Of a stretch of 61,850 nt of DNA, positions 50,319-61,360 are shown in pieces (the stretch's first letter is position 1; every line of letters begins with the position of its first letter). The position numbers and the translations under genes are program-made. The stretch is from CBDUEV01 sp965366365. Lineage in GTDB: Bacteria; Actinomycetota; Acidimicrobiia; Spongiisociales; JAENVV01. The notes under the pieces are model-generated. The model ran no database searches. It saw only the letters and a program-made list of their open reading frames with translations, and was not told the DNA's origin. The DNA is taken from the NCBI GenBank assembly GCA_965366365.1, contig CBDUEV010000011.1, positions 1-61,850 of the forward strand, read 5' to 3'.

Positions 50319-52052
50319 ATGCTCAATCAGGAACTGGCCGCACTCTTCCGAGAACTGGCTGAGCTCACCAAGCTCGAAGACGAGAACCCTCAGTCCTTCC
50401 GGGCTCGAGCCTATGAATCGGCCGCGCGTGCCGTCGGTTCCCTCGTCGAGAACGCAGCCGACCTGGCCCCCGAGGAGCTGGTGGCCCAGCCCGGAATCGG
50501 GAAGTCCACGGCGGCCAAAATCGGCGAGTTCGTCGAATCCGGCCAGATCGAGAAGCTCGAAAAGCTCCGCGCTGCCTTCCCTGCCGACTACCGCGAGATG
50601 GTGCGGATTCCCGGGATCGGCGCCAAGACGGCCGCCAAGCTTCGCGCCGAACTGGGCGTCTCGAGTGTCGAAGCGCTTCGCACTGCGTTGGAGCGCCAGG
50701 AATTGCGGGACCTGGCCGGTCTGGGTGCGAAGACGGAGGAGAAGATCGCCAGGGCGATCGAACGACTCGGTATGTCCGGCAAGGACCATCGGGTCCCCAT
50801 TGCCGAGGTCATGCCCCAAGCTCTTCGCCTGGTCGACGAACTGCGGCAGATCGAGGGGGTGGTGGACGCGGTCACCTGCGGCAGCACGCGGCGGCTTCGC
50901 GAAACCATCGCCGACATCGACATCCTGGTTTCGGCCACCGACCCCAAGCCGGTCATGGAAGCCGTCCAGTCTCTCCCGGCTGTGCGCGAGCTGATCGCCG
51001 CCGGGACGACCAAGACCTCATTCCTCAACCAGGCCGGCATGCAGGTGGACGTCCGGGTCGTCGAGCCGGCGTCGTTCGGGGCGGCGATCCTCTACTTCAC
51101 CGGCTCGAAAGCCCACAACATCAAGCTTCGCCAGCGAGCTCTCGAGCGCGGCTGGACCCTCAACGAGTACAGCCTCTCGGTGGCCGACTCGGACGAGGTC
51201 GTGGCCGCCGCCACCGAGGCAGAGATCTATGCGGCCCTCGAGTTGGCGTTCGTGCCGGCTCCGATGAGGGAGGACTCGGGGGAGGTGGAGGCGGCGGCAG
51301 CCGGGCCGCTCGAGGATCTGGTCGGACCGGACATGATCCGCGGTGATCTCCACGTGCACACCGATCTCTCCGGCGATGGGCACGACAGTCTCGCCGACAT
51401 GGTCGCCGCCGCAGCGAGCCGGGGCTACGAGTACATCGCCATCACCGACCACGCCGAGAACCTCACCATCAACGGGGCTACCCGCCAACAGATGCTCGAG
51501 CAACGGGAGGCGATCCGCGCCCTGCAGGACGAATACCAGGACCTTCGCATCTTGCATGGCGTGGAGCTCAATATCGACCCGGACGGGCACCTCGACTACG
51601 ACGCGGCGTTTCTGGCCGGCTACGACTGGGCGGTTGCCAGCGTGCACTCGCATTTCGACATGGATGAATCTCGGCAGACGGCCCGCATTCTCACTGCCAT
51701 GGGGCATCCTTCCGTGAGCGCCATCGGGCATCTCACGGGCAGGATGATCGGGCGGCGCCCCGGCATCGAACTCGACATCGACGCCGTCTTCGAGGGAGCG
51801 ACGGCGACCCGGACGGCGCTCGAGATCAACTCCTTCCTCGACCGCCTCGACCTGCCCGCCGAACTGATTCGGCGCGCTCGCGACCGGGATGTGGTGTTCG
51901 TCATCGATACCGACTCGCATCGCGTGAGCGAGCTGGCCCAGATCAGGTGGGGAGTACAGAACGCCATCGCCGGATGGGCCCGAGCCGGCCAGGTCGCCAA
52001 TACCTGGCCGGTGGATGAGTTCATGGAATGGGTCACTCGACGCCGCTCCTGA
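50319..52052 (+). CDS. polX: DNA polymerase/3'-5' exonuclease PolX (577 aa)
   Basis: Family X polymerase fused to a PHP exonuclease. The HhH-rich N-terminus (about 45-135) includes QPGIGKSTAAKI and IPGIGAKTAAKLR, followed by the nucleotidyltransferase pattern TIADIDILVSATD (about 202-214) with the D-x-D metal pair. The PHP domain starts at GDLHVHTDLSGDGHD (about 344-358), with ITDHAEN and SVHSHFDMDE further on. It repairs gaps and excises mismatches. GAGAGG precedes ATG 50319. Confidence 0.97.
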   Translation: MLNQELAALFRELAELTKLEDENPQSFRARAYESAARAVGSLVENAADLAPEELVAQPGIGKSTAAKIGEFVESGQIEKLEKLRAAFPADYREMVRIPGIGAKTAAKLRAELGVSSVEALRTALERQELRDLAGLGAKTEEKIARAIERLGMSGKDHRVPIAEVMPQALRLVDELRQIEGVVDAVTCGSTRRLRETIADIDILVSATDPKPVMEAVQSLPAVRELIAAGTTKTSFLNQAGMQVDVRVVEPASFGAAILYFTGSKAHNIKLRQRALERGWTLNEYSLSVADSDEVVAAATEAEIYAALELAFVPAPMREDSGEVEAAAAGPLEDLVGPDMIRGDLHVHTDLSGDGHDSLADMVAAAASRGYEYIAITDHAENLTINGATRQQMLEQREAIRALQDEYQDLRILHGVELNIDPDGHLDYDAAFLAGYDWAVASVHSHFDMDESRQTARILTAMGHPSVSAIGHLTGRMIGRRPGIELDIDAVFEGATATRTALEINSFLDRLDLPAELIRRARDRDVVFVIDTDSHRVSELAQIRWGVQNAIAGWARAGQVANTWPVDEFMEWVTRRRS

Positions 52053-52117
52053 CCGGTCGCGGCTCCGTGCGAACGCCGGGTCGGCCGAGCCCTCGCCGGC
52101 TCGGGCGGGCCGCCCAC

Positions 52118-52123
52118 TAGCCT
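52118..52123 (+). promoter_or_regulatory. Putative -10 box (TAGCCT) for coaA
   Basis: TAGCCT lies eight bases before ATG 52132 and does not overlap a stop codon; no Shine-Dalgarno sequence. Leaderless-type spacing. Confidence 0.45.
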
Positions 52124-52131
52124 GTTGCTCC

Positions 52132-53049
52132 ATGGCAGACCGCTATATCTCCTTCGACCACGACGCCTGGGGACGCCTACGGGCCAACACCCCGATGACG
52201 CTGACCGAGGATGATCTCGAGAAGCTGCGAGGTATCAACGAGCGTATCTCCCTCGATGAGGTCGCTCAGATCTTCTTGCCCCTGTCACGTTTGCTCAATC
52301 TGTATGTCACCGCCTCTCAGAGCCTCTATCAGGTCACCGACACCTTCCTCGGACAGCCCGCCGCCAAGGTCCCGTACATCATCGGGGTGGCAGGGAGCGT
52401 GGCGGTGGGAAAGAGCACGACTTCTCGTGTGCTGCAGGCCCTCCTCTCTCGCTGGCCGGCGCATCCGAAAGTCGACCTGATCACGACCGACGGTTTCCTG
52501 TATTCCAACGCGGAACTCGAGCGTCGCCAACTGCTCGATCGGAAAGGCTTCCCGGAGAGCTACAACCTGCGCGAGATGCTCGCTTTCCTTGCCGCGGTCA
52601 AGTCGGGAGACCTCGAGGTGGAAGCGCCGGTATACAGCCACGAGTCGTACGACGTGGTCGCCGGGGCCTCGAACCTCGTCGCTCAGCCGGACATCGTGAT
52701 CGTGGAAGGTCTCAACGTGCTCCAGGCCGGAGCCGGCTCCACCGTGTTCGTGTCGGACTTTTTCGACTTCTCGGTCTACGTCGACGCCGATGAGGCAGAC
52801 ATCAAGACGTGGTACATCGAGCGGTTCATGACCCTGCGCGAGACCGTGTTCCGCGACCCGAAGGCCTACTTCCACCGTTACGCCCGGTTGGGTGAAGCCG
52901 AGGCCATCGAGACCGCCGACGAGATCTGGGAGTCGATCAATGGGCCCAACCTCCGCCAGAACATCCTTCCCACCCGAGAACGCGCCCACCTCATCCTCGA
53001 GAAGCACCAAGACCATTCCATCCGTCGGGTGAGGCTGCGCCGGATCTGA
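52132..53049 (+). CDS. coaA: Pantothenate kinase type I (305 aa)
   Basis: P-loop kinase: Walker A GVAGSVAVGKST (85-96), KVDLITTDGFLYSN (about 114-127), the substrate segment KGFPESYNLREMLAFL (about 137-152) and the terminal LPTRERAHLILEKHQDHSIRRVRLRRI (about 280-305). Phosphorylates pantothenate, the first step of CoA synthesis. The ATG follows a TAGCCT box. The stop overlaps the ATG of the Nudix gene (TGATG). Confidence 0.97.
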   Translation: MADRYISFDHDAWGRLRANTPMTLTEDDLEKLRGINERISLDEVAQIFLPLSRLLNLYVTASQSLYQVTDTFLGQPAAKVPYIIGVAGSVAVGKSTTSRVLQALLSRWPAHPKVDLITTDGFLYSNAELERRQLLDRKGFPESYNLREMLAFLAAVKSGDLEVEAPVYSHESYDVVAGASNLVAQPDIVIVEGLNVLQAGAGSTVFVSDFFDFSVYVDADEADIKTWYIERFMTLRETVFRDPKAYFHRYARLGEAEAIETADEIWESINGPNLRQNILPTRERAHLILEKHQDHSIRRVRLRRI

Positions 53050-53600
53050 TGGCTGATCCGAGACGCGCCTGGTTGGCGGACGCCCTCGATGGGTTCGTCC
53101 CGGACGAACCGACGGAGGCGAGCTTCCTCGTCGGCTTCGATGAGCTCCTCGGTCTGCCCGGTGATGTCTTCGATGCATCCCACTTCTCGCCTGGCCATGT
53201 CACAGCCAGCGGGTTCGTGGTCTCGCCGGACGCCGGGTCGCTGCTACTCATCCATCACGCCAAGCTGGACAAGTGGCTGCAACCCGGCGGGCACGTCGAG
53301 CCTGAGGACGCCAGCCTGGAGGCGGCGGCGCGCCGAGAGCTGGCCGAGGAAGTCGGGCTGGTTGCCCTCGAAGACCCCGAGCTCCTAGACATCGACATTC
53401 ACGATCTCCCTGCGCGGGGGGACCTTCCCCGCCACCTCCACTTCGACGTCCGCTTTGCGTTTTTCTCGCGTCACGACGTGATTGAGGCGCTCGATGGAGT
53501 GCTCGACGCCCGGTGGGTCCCGTTTTCGCAGATTGCGGAGTTCACCGAGGAGTTGAGCATCACTCGCCCGGCTGCGAAGTTGCGCCGGCTCCTGGGGTAG
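53049..53600 (+). CDS. Nudix hydrolase (183 aa)
   Basis: Nudix box G-x5-E-x7-REUxEExGU present at 81-104 (GHVEPED...RRELAEEVGL). The protein cleaves nucleoside diphosphate-linked substrates. The N-terminal 50 residues are charged; the domain ends with an EEL/SITRP tail. Coupled to coaA by one-base overlap. Substrate not assignable; CoA-, ADP-ribose- and dNTP-hydrolysing members exist. Confidence 0.92.
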   Translation: MADPRRAWLADALDGFVPDEPTEASFLVGFDELLGLPGDVFDASHFSPGHVTASGFVVSPDAGSLLLIHHAKLDKWLQPGGHVEPEDASLEAAARRELAEEVGLVALEDPELLDIDIHDLPARGDLPRHLHFDVRFAFFSRHDVIEALDGVLDARWVPFSQIAEFTEELSITRPAAKLRRLLG

Positions 53601-53609
53601 CCTGAACGG

Positions 53610-54143
53610 ATGGAAAAGGCACTCCGACAAGCGATTCGCGCCGCACGCTTCGACCGCACCGTCTACAGCCAGCTGCTCTTCGATGACTACGCCACCGGCA
53701 ACGCCATTCTCCTTCTGGCGGGGATCGCAGTCATCACCACCGTCGGTCAGGTCGGTCTCGATCCTCGACTGACGTTCGGAGCCAGCCTCGTGGCCACCTT
53801 GCTCAATGTGGTGCTGGCCACCCTCTGGGGGTGGGTGATCGCCGCCGGCATCCTGTGGCTCGTGGGGACGAAGCTCTTCAGAGGTGAGGCCCGGTATCAG
53901 ACGGTGCTGCGGATGGTCGGCTTCGCGTACCTCCCTTTCGTGTTGCTCGCCTTGGCGCCCCTCGATTTCCTGAAGCTGGAGATCGTTGGTAGCTGGCTGG
54001 TCCTGATCTCGCTGGCGTGGTTCGGTGGGGGTCTCTATCTGATCGCCGAGGACACGTTCGGTTTGTCCAAGCGGGATGCCGGTGTGGCCGCGGGTCTGGC
54101 GGTTGTCGGTTGGCTGGCAGTTCGGCTTCTCATCGGTCGATGA
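53610..54143 (+). CDS. YIP1-like membrane protein (177 aa)
   Basis: Four to five hydrophobic segments (about 32-50, 60-80, 85-100, 118-135, 155-172) after a cationic N-terminus (RQAIRAARFDRTVYSQLLFDDYATGNA). The pattern fits YIP1/Yip1-domain proteins. No catalytic motif. TAGCCT six bases upstream overlaps the Nudix stop. It ends in an ATGA overlap with truA, so the two may be translated together. Confidence 0.78.
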   Translation: MEKALRQAIRAARFDRTVYSQLLFDDYATGNAILLLAGIAVITTVGQVGLDPRLTFGASLVATLLNVVLATLWGWVIAAGILWLVGTKLFRGEARYQTVLRMVGFAYLPFVLLALAPLDFLKLEIVGSWLVLISLAWFGGGLYLIAEDTFGLSKRDAGVAAGLAVVGWLAVRLLIGR

Positions 54144-54907
54144 CCTCGTACCGGCTCGATCTCTCCTACGACGGCTCCGGTTTTCGCGGCTTCGCCCGCC
54201 AGCGGGATGTGAGGACCGTTCAGGGCGAGTTGGAGGCGGCGTTGAGCAAGATGGCCGGCCCGGTCAACACCGTGGTGGCGGGACGCACCGACGCCGGGGT
54301 GCACGCCGCTCACCAAGTGGTCAGCTTCTCGTCCAACGTGAGTCTCGATCCCGCCCGGGTGGTCCGCTCCCTGAACACCATGCTCAGCCGTGAGATCGCC
54401 ATCCACTCGTGCACGGTGGTTCCCGACACTTTCAGCGCTCGGTACTCCGCGACCTGGCGCTCGTACGAGTATCGGATTCTCAACCGGGAGGTGCCCGACC
54501 CGTTTCGACGCCATACCCACTGGCACCTTCGCCATAGTCTGAATGTCGCCGACATGCACCGGGCGGCTTCCTACCTGGTTGGCCGGCACGATTTCGCCTC
54601 GTTCTGTCGAAAGGCCCCGGGGCGGACGACCGAACGGACCGTCCGTTCCGCAGAGTGGAGGAGGGACGGCGATGTGGTGGTCTTCGAGATCACCGGGCGA
54701 GCGTTCTGCCATCAGATGGTTCGATCGATCGTCGACACCTGTGTCGAGGTGGGAAAAGGCACGGTGAGCGCAGAAGCGATACCCGCCATCCTGGCGGCGC
54801 GCGATCGCAACGCGGCGCCCCGCGGGGCGGCACCTCCGGGCGGGTTGACCCTGGTGGCCGTGCACTATTCGGACGAGCCGGCCGCAACGCGGACCCGGCC
54901 CGCCTGA
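54140..54907 (+). CDS. truA: tRNA pseudouridine(38-40) synthase TruA (255 aa)
   Basis: TruA: N-terminal YRLDLSYDGSGFRGFARQ (about 4-21), RTVQGELEAAL (about 25-35), the catalytic Asp51 in AGRTDAGVHA (about 47-56), and FSARYSATWRSYEYRI (about 97-112). It modifies positions 38-40 of tRNA anticodon stems. The ATG overlaps the upstream stop in ATGA. It is not next to rplQ or rplM, which are its usual neighbours. Confidence 0.97.
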   Translation: MTSYRLDLSYDGSGFRGFARQRDVRTVQGELEAALSKMAGPVNTVVAGRTDAGVHAAHQVVSFSSNVSLDPARVVRSLNTMLSREIAIHSCTVVPDTFSARYSATWRSYEYRILNREVPDPFRRHTHWHLRHSLNVADMHRAASYLVGRHDFASFCRKAPGRTTERTVRSAEWRRDGDVVVFEITGRAFCHQMVRSIVDTCVEVGKGTVSAEAIPAILAARDRNAAPRGAAPPGGLTLVAVHYSDEPAATRTRPA

Positions 54908-54938
54908 TAGTTTCAGCTTCGATCGTCGGAGGAGAACC

Positions 54939-56888
<1,950 letters not shown>

Positions 56889-56894
56889 CCCAGG

Positions 56895-58352
56895 TCAGGT
56901 GGCCCGCCGGGGTGAGCCGAAGGCGTCCAGCGTGACGAGGATGCCGAGGAGAATGGCGCCTGCCACGCCGAGGTAGGCGGCGCCCTCGAAGGCTGCTTCC
57001 ACGTCGCCCAACAGAGTGGCCGCGTCGGAAATGGTCGTCTCGCTGACCCGCCGCAGGATGTAGCCCGTGAGCACGGAAGTGCCGATCGCCATCCCGACCA
57101 GGCGAGTGAGGATCACCAAAGAGGATGCCCCGCCGGCGGCGTCGGCGGGGGCGCCGGCCAACACCGCCTCGGCGAGCGGGGTGAAGAACAGACCCAGGGC
57201 CAGCCCGACGACGATGAGAGACGGGACCATCGCCGAGGCGACCGGATCCCAGGAGCGCATCATGGCGAACCCGGCTGTCGCCGCCAGCGCGGCGAGGGGG
57301 AGTGCGGCCGGCGGGAGAGGCCGCGAGCCGAGCCACGTGGTCGCCACGAGGGGGAGCGTGAAGGCGGTGAGGAGCCATCCGGTGGTCCAGGCATCCACCT
57401 CGGCAGGAGCATCGAAGAGGACTGAGACGTAGAGGGGAACGAACGCCAGCGTCAGGAAGACGAGATAGCCGAGCACGAGGTTGGCCGTTGCCACAGCGGG
57501 CCGGCGGGCGGCGGTCCTGAGCGGGAGGAGCTGGTCGGACCCCCGCCAGAACGCCGCCCCGGCCAGGGCGATTCCCACCAACACCCACCCCCACTCGATG
57601 GGCTGCTCGGCAGATTCGCCGGTCGTGCCGTAGACCAGGAGAGCGAGGCCGGTCGACCCAGCCAGGAACTGGACAACGGGAAACGCCTTCCGTGTCGGGC
57701 GGCTCGGTCGCTTCACCCGGTTGAGGAGCACCAGGGCCACCGCGGTGAGTGGCAGGTTGATCCAGAACGCCACCCGCCAATCGGTCAGGCTGACGACCAC
57801 CCCTCCATAGAGATGACCGAGGGTCCATCCGGCCATGTCGACGGCGGCGATGAAGCCCAGCCATTTCGCCGACCCGGTGATGCGCCAACCGTAGGACATC
57901 CCGACCGGGACCATCGCCCCTGCTCCCAATGCCTGAAGGGCGCGCCCCGCCACCAGAACTCCCAGGCCGGAGATGTCAGAACCCGGGCGGGCCTCAAACG
58001 CCCGGTAGGCGATCTCCTGCACCAGATTCGTTGACCACTCCCCCGACCCCGCCACCAGGGCCGAGGCAGCGCCGAAGATGACGGTGGCGGCGATCAGGGT
58101 GCGCCGTTCCCCGAGGGCGTCGCCGAGCCGGCCTGCCCCGAGGATGCCGATGGCGTAGGCGATGAGATACGCAGAAACCAACCAGGCTGCTTGGCGGGTG
58201 CCTCCTGGGAGCGGGAGGTCCAGCTCCTCGATGATGACCGGCAATGTCGCCGAGATGACGGTGAGGTCGAGGGCGCCAAGCAGGACCGGCAGGCCGATGG
58301 CGACCCGGAGTTTCCAGGAAACGCCCTCGGTCCGAGATGTCGAATTCGTCAA
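56895..58352 (-). CDS. MFS exporter, P55/Rv1410c-like (485 aa)
   Basis: Drug/lipid-exporter type MFS protein with about 14 hydrophobic segments. Motif A is GRLGDALGERRT (about 74-85); motif C-type GRALQALGAGAMVPVG (about 136-151) follows. The gene begins with TTG 58352 overlapping the lipoprotein stop (TTGA). Length and pairing with an LprG-like lipoprotein match the mycobacterial LprG-Rv1410c operon, which exports triacylated lipids. The substrate here is not known; the two genes almost certainly act together. Confidence 0.85.
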   Translation of the reverse strand: MTNSTSRTEGVSWKLRVAIGLPVLLGALDLTVISATLPVIIEELDLPLPGGTRQAAWLVSAYLIAYAIGILGAGRLGDALGERRTLIAATVIFGAASALVAGSGEWSTNLVQEIAYRAFEARPGSDISGLGVLVAGRALQALGAGAMVPVGMSYGWRITGSAKWLGFIAAVDMAGWTLGHLYGGVVVSLTDWRVAFWINLPLTAVALVLLNRVKRPSRPTRKAFPVVQFLAGSTGLALLVYGTTGESAEQPIEWGWVLVGIALAGAAFWRGSDQLLPLRTAARRPAVATANLVLGYLVFLTLAFVPLYVSVLFDAPAEVDAWTTGWLLTAFTLPLVATTWLGSRPLPPAALPLAALAATAGFAMMRSWDPVASAMVPSLIVVGLALGLFFTPLAEAVLAGAPADAAGGASSLVILTRLVGMAIGTSVLTGYILRRVSETTISDAATLLGDVEAAFEGAAYLGVAGAILLGILVTLDAFGSPRRAT

Positions 58353-59035
58353 GGGGCCGGCGTGATGTCAACGGGTCGGTCGTATGCGAAGGCGTCGATG
58401 GTCCACGTGCGCGGGTTCGCGCTCTCGCGTTCCGTCAGTTCGATCCTGCGGATCTCTCCGTCGGCGAGGTAGAGCACGGCGTCGGTGTTCTCCCCCTGCA
58501 ACACCCCGACGGTGAGTCGGTCGAGGCGGTCCCCAACAGTGCGTCCGGAGAGGACTTCGAGAGTCTCGCCAGGGAACTCCTCAAGCGTTGTGTCATCCCC
58601 CCAGGTCAGGCCCGTGATGTCTTCGGCGAACAGAGCCGTGAGCCCATCGGGAGCGAAGAGGTCGCGGACGGTGAGCAGCTGAGCGGAGACGACCGGCTCC
58701 CACTCGGTGGTGATGGGACCTTTCTGCCAGACCTCGTCTCCGATGGCCAGGAGTGAGAGCGTCCCGCCGAGCCCGAGCACGCTGACCCGAACCTCAGCCT
58801 CTGCCTCCATGGGTGCCCGGTATGCCCCGTCGATGCCCTGAAGTGTGAATGTGTCTTCGATGATGACCGGAGGGCCGGCCAGTCCGATCTGGAACCTGAA
58901 GGTCTCTGCTTCGGCGAACACCGTGGCGGCGGACGCCATCGCCGCAGCGGGATCCAAACGTTCCGGCTCGTCCTCGCCGCCACACGCCACGACTCCGATC
59001 GCCAGAACCAGCAGAATGCTCAGCCCTCGTCTCAT
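58349..59035 (-). CDS. LppX/LprAFG-family lipoprotein (228 aa)
   Basis: Signal peptide with lipobox VVAC (C18) followed by GGED. The LppX_LprAFG fold is suggested by AAAMASAATVFAEAETFRFQI near 30-50, repeated beta-rich segments (VRVSVLGLGGTLSLLAIGDEVWQKGP) and IDAFAYDRPVDI at the C-terminus. The family binds triacylated lipids and lipoglycans outside the membrane in mycobacteria. TATACT lies nine bases before the ATG, and the exporter gene follows with TTGA overlap. Confidence 0.87.
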   Translation of the reverse strand: MRRGLSILLVLAIGVVACGGEDEPERLDPAAAMASAATVFAEAETFRFQIGLAGPPVIIEDTFTLQGIDGAYRAPMEAEAEVRVSVLGLGGTLSLLAIGDEVWQKGPITTEWEPVVSAQLLTVRDLFAPDGLTALFAEDITGLTWGDDTTLEEFPGETLEVLSGRTVGDRLDRLTVGVLQGENTDAVLYLADGEIRRIELTERESANPRTWTIDAFAYDRPVDITPAP

Positions 59036-59044
59036 GATCGGCGA

Positions 59045-59050
59045 AGTATA
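59045..59050 (-). promoter_or_regulatory. Putative -10 box (TATACT) for the lipoprotein-exporter operon
   Basis: TATACT on the minus strand, nine bases before ATG 59035; near-consensus and in leaderless spacing. The -35 is unclear. Confidence 0.5.
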
Positions 59051-59220
59051 TGCGGCCGCCCTGGTTGGGCAGGATGCGGCCTTCTCTGCGACCGCTTGAT
59101 TTCCACGTTTTCGGGGTCACCGCCGAGGCTGAGCAGGGTGCCGACACCGAGAGCACTCGAACCATGTCGGCCGGATCGGGAGCCTGTGCGCCCCGGCTCA
59201 TCGCCGTCCCCCTTCTCCGG

Positions 59221-59565
59221 TCAGATCTGATCGAACTTGCGGACCACGCGCATCACGAGTCGTTCGACCACGGACCAGCCGGCCAGCGCTACGAGGATCG
59301 CCGGGTCGAAACCGTCGCCGGCGATGGCGGTGAAGCCACCGCCTCCGAACATCGAGTCGAGACCACTGCTGACGCCCTGGACCGGAGCCGCAAGGAGGTC
59401 GCTCCAGGTGATGACGAACTCACCGACGCCGCTTTCCTCTGGGATCACCCCCAGGTCGAGCAGGATCCGGGCGACGAGAACGAGCTGGATGAGACTGAAG
59501 ATCAGCAACGTGGCACGCCGTATCAGGCGCGAAAGGTCGAAGCTGCGCACCGATCCATCGAGCAT
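59221..59565 (-). CDS. Small YggT-like membrane protein (114 aa)
   Basis: GGAGG precedes the ATG at 59565. The protein has two hydrophobic segments (about 15-38, RATLLIFSLIQLVLVARILLDLG, and about 85-105, PAILVALAGWSVVERLVM) linked by a Gly/Ser-rich outside loop. The first helix and RILLDLG resemble YggT membrane proteins, but the match is partial. Lies alone between the lipoprotein and SDR genes. Function unknown. Confidence 0.6.
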   Translation of the reverse strand: MLDGSVRSFDLSRLIRRATLLIFSLIQLVLVARILLDLGVIPEESGVGEFVITWSDLLAAPVQGVSSGLDSMFGGGGFTAIAGDGFDPAILVALAGWSVVERLVMRVVRKFDQI

Positions 59566-59608
59566 TCAGAGCCTCCCTCTCCGCCCGGCTCAACCGAACC
59601 TAGTGGAC

Positions 59609-59624
59609 GGCGCATGCATGCGCC
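59609..59624. repeat. 16-bp perfect palindrome
   Basis: GGCGCATGCATGCGCC is self-complementary. It lies in the 240-base gap before the SDR gene, upstream of both divergent genes (59221 minus, 59808 plus), and could be an operator. Confidence 0.5.
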
Positions 59625-59807
59625 GGATCGTTTCGTCATGCAGCCGCCAGTCGATGTCTCGGGCTCCTGGACCGAGCGTCGGCAGGTCGCAGTATTCGGA
59701 ATCGACCTTCGAAGCTGCGCGGTGCCACTTGGGTGACCAACCGACAGGAGAGCCGACGCCGCCGGGGTAGCCTTGGCGCCACACGCTCATCGGCCGAGGG
59801 AGGTTTC

Positions 59808-60611
59808 GTGGAGGTACGTGACAAGGTGGTTGCGGTCACCGGGGGCGGAAACGGAATCGGCCGGCAGGTCGTGCTGGAGTTGCTCCGGCGAGGAGCGAAG
59901 GTCGCGGCGGTGGATATCCGACAGGAAAGCCTCGACGAGACGATCGAGTTGGCCGCGGCCGGCGACCGTCTCGCGACGTTCGCGGTGGACATCACCAATC
60001 GCTCGGCCACGGAATCGCTCCCAGCCGAGATCGCCGACGCTCACGGCCCCGTGGACGCGGTGATCAACGTCGCCGGGATCATTCAACCCTTCGTTCCGCT
60101 CAAGGACCTCGAGTTTGAGGCGATCGACCGGGTCATCAACGTCAACCTCTACGGGACCATCAACATCGTCAAGGCCTTCCTGCCGACACTGCTGCAACGG
60201 CCGGAGGCGCATCTGGCGAACGTGTCCAGCATGGGCGGTTTCCTTCCGGTTCCCGGACAGACCATCTACGGGGCGACCAAGGCCGCCGTCAAGTTGATGA
60301 CCGAAGGGCTCTACGCCGAACTGCTGGAGACGAACGTCGGTGTCTCGGTCATCATGCCCGGTGCGGTCAGTACCGAAATCACCACCAACTCGGGTGTCGA
60401 GGTACCGGGAGCGGACTCGGAACAAGCCTCGAACTATCCGACGACCTCGCCAGAAGACGCCGCCAAGATCATTCTCGACGGCGTCGAGAAGGGACGTCTC
60501 CACATCTTCGTCGGTCGCGACGCGCTCATGATGAGCGTCCTGAATCGAGCCGCTCCCAAACGGTCGACTCACCTCATTCAACGCCAGATGAAGAGCCTGC
60601 TCTCCTCCTGA
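59808..60611 (+). CDS. Short-chain dehydrogenase/reductase (267 aa)
   Basis: Classical SDR: TGGGNGIGRQVV (about 11-22), INVAGII near 86, NVSSMGG near 139 and the YGATK catalytic pair (Y152, K156). The GTG start follows GAGGGAGG (59796-59803) at four-base spacing. TAGCCT (59768-59773) may be its -10. Substrate unknown. Confidence 0.92.
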   Translation: MEVRDKVVAVTGGGNGIGRQVVLELLRRGAKVAAVDIRQESLDETIELAAAGDRLATFAVDITNRSATESLPAEIADAHGPVDAVINVAGIIQPFVPLKDLEFEAIDRVINVNLYGTINIVKAFLPTLLQRPEAHLANVSSMGGFLPVPGQTIYGATKAAVKLMTEGLYAELLETNVGVSVIMPGAVSTEITTNSGVEVPGADSEQASNYPTTSPEDAAKIILDGVEKGRLHIFVGRDALMMSVLNRAAPKRSTHLIQRQMKSLLSS

Positions 60612-60822
60612 CCCGCCAGCCCAGACCGCCTTCGACAACCTGACACTCCTCTACGGATCCACCACCGGCACGCCCGTGAACACGGCCGGCCCATCTCCGG
60701 CCACTCCAAGGGCGGAATCACCTCGATCCGACCGAGCGGACCCGCATCACGGCCCCGCCACCGAGACCCGATAGGCGAACACTTCCTGACCCGGTTGCCG
60801 GCCCCGGGCTGGCGGCCCCGCT

Positions 60823-60852
60823 TTGACTCTCCAGGCCGGCGTCATCTACCAT
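60823..60852 (+). promoter_or_regulatory. Putative promoter for rplM-rpsI
   Basis: TTGACT (60823-60828), an 18-base spacer and TACCAT (60847-60852), 49 bases before the rplM start. Confidence 0.55.
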
Positions 60853-60901
60853 GACCCGGCCCGCAATCGCGGCGCCCACTTCTTCTGTGTCGAGGTTTAC
60901 A

Positions 60902-61360
60902 TTGAGGCTGCAAAAGACGCACTCCACCAAGGTGTCCGATGTCGAACGGCGATGGTTCGTCGTCGACGCCACAGACGTGCCGTTGGGACGTCTCGCTTCC
61001 GAGGTTGCCCAGGTCCTTCGGGGCAAGCACAAGCCGACCTTTGCGCCGCACATCGACGTCGGGGATTTCGTGATCGTCGTCAATGCCGAGAAGGTTGCGG
61101 TGACGTCTGACAAGTCGGAGTCGAAAATCTACTACCGGCACTCGGGATTTCCGGGCGGGCTCAAAGAAGAGTCGTTTGAGGCGCTGCGCGTGCGCGCACC
61201 CGAAGCGATCGTCGAGCGGGCCGTCAAGGGCATGATCCCGAAGAACCGGCTGGGCCGGAAGGTCGGATCGAAGCTGAAGGTCTACGCGGGGCCAGATCAC
61301 CCCCATGCCGCGCAGATGCCGGTCCCGCTCGAATTCAACATCCGGAAAGTGGAGTCGTAA
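60902..61360 (+). CDS. rplM: Ribosomal protein uL13 (152 aa)
   Basis: Full-length uL13: WFVVDATDVPLGRLASEVA (about 15-33), LRGKHKPTFAPHIDVGDFVIVVNAEK (about 36-61), YYRHSGFPGG (about 73-82) and the C-terminal GMIPKNRLG segment. The TTG 60902 start (MRLQKTHSTKVSDVERRW) fits the family N-terminus; the longer ATG 60851 frame is less likely. GAGGT precedes it. rpsI follows at once. Confidence 0.96.
   Translation: MRLQKTHSTKVSDVERRWFVVDATDVPLGRLASEVAQVLRGKHKPTFAPHIDVGDFVIVVNAEKVAVTSDKSESKIYYRHSGFPGGLKEESFEALRVRAPEAIVERAVKGMIPKNRLGRKVGSKLKVYAGPDHPHAAQMPVPLEFNIRKVES

Noticed and set aside
60851..60901. Longer rplM starting at ATG 60851
   Set aside because: The extra 17 residues are absent from the family, overlap the -10 box, and the TTG 60902 start gives the usual N-terminus.
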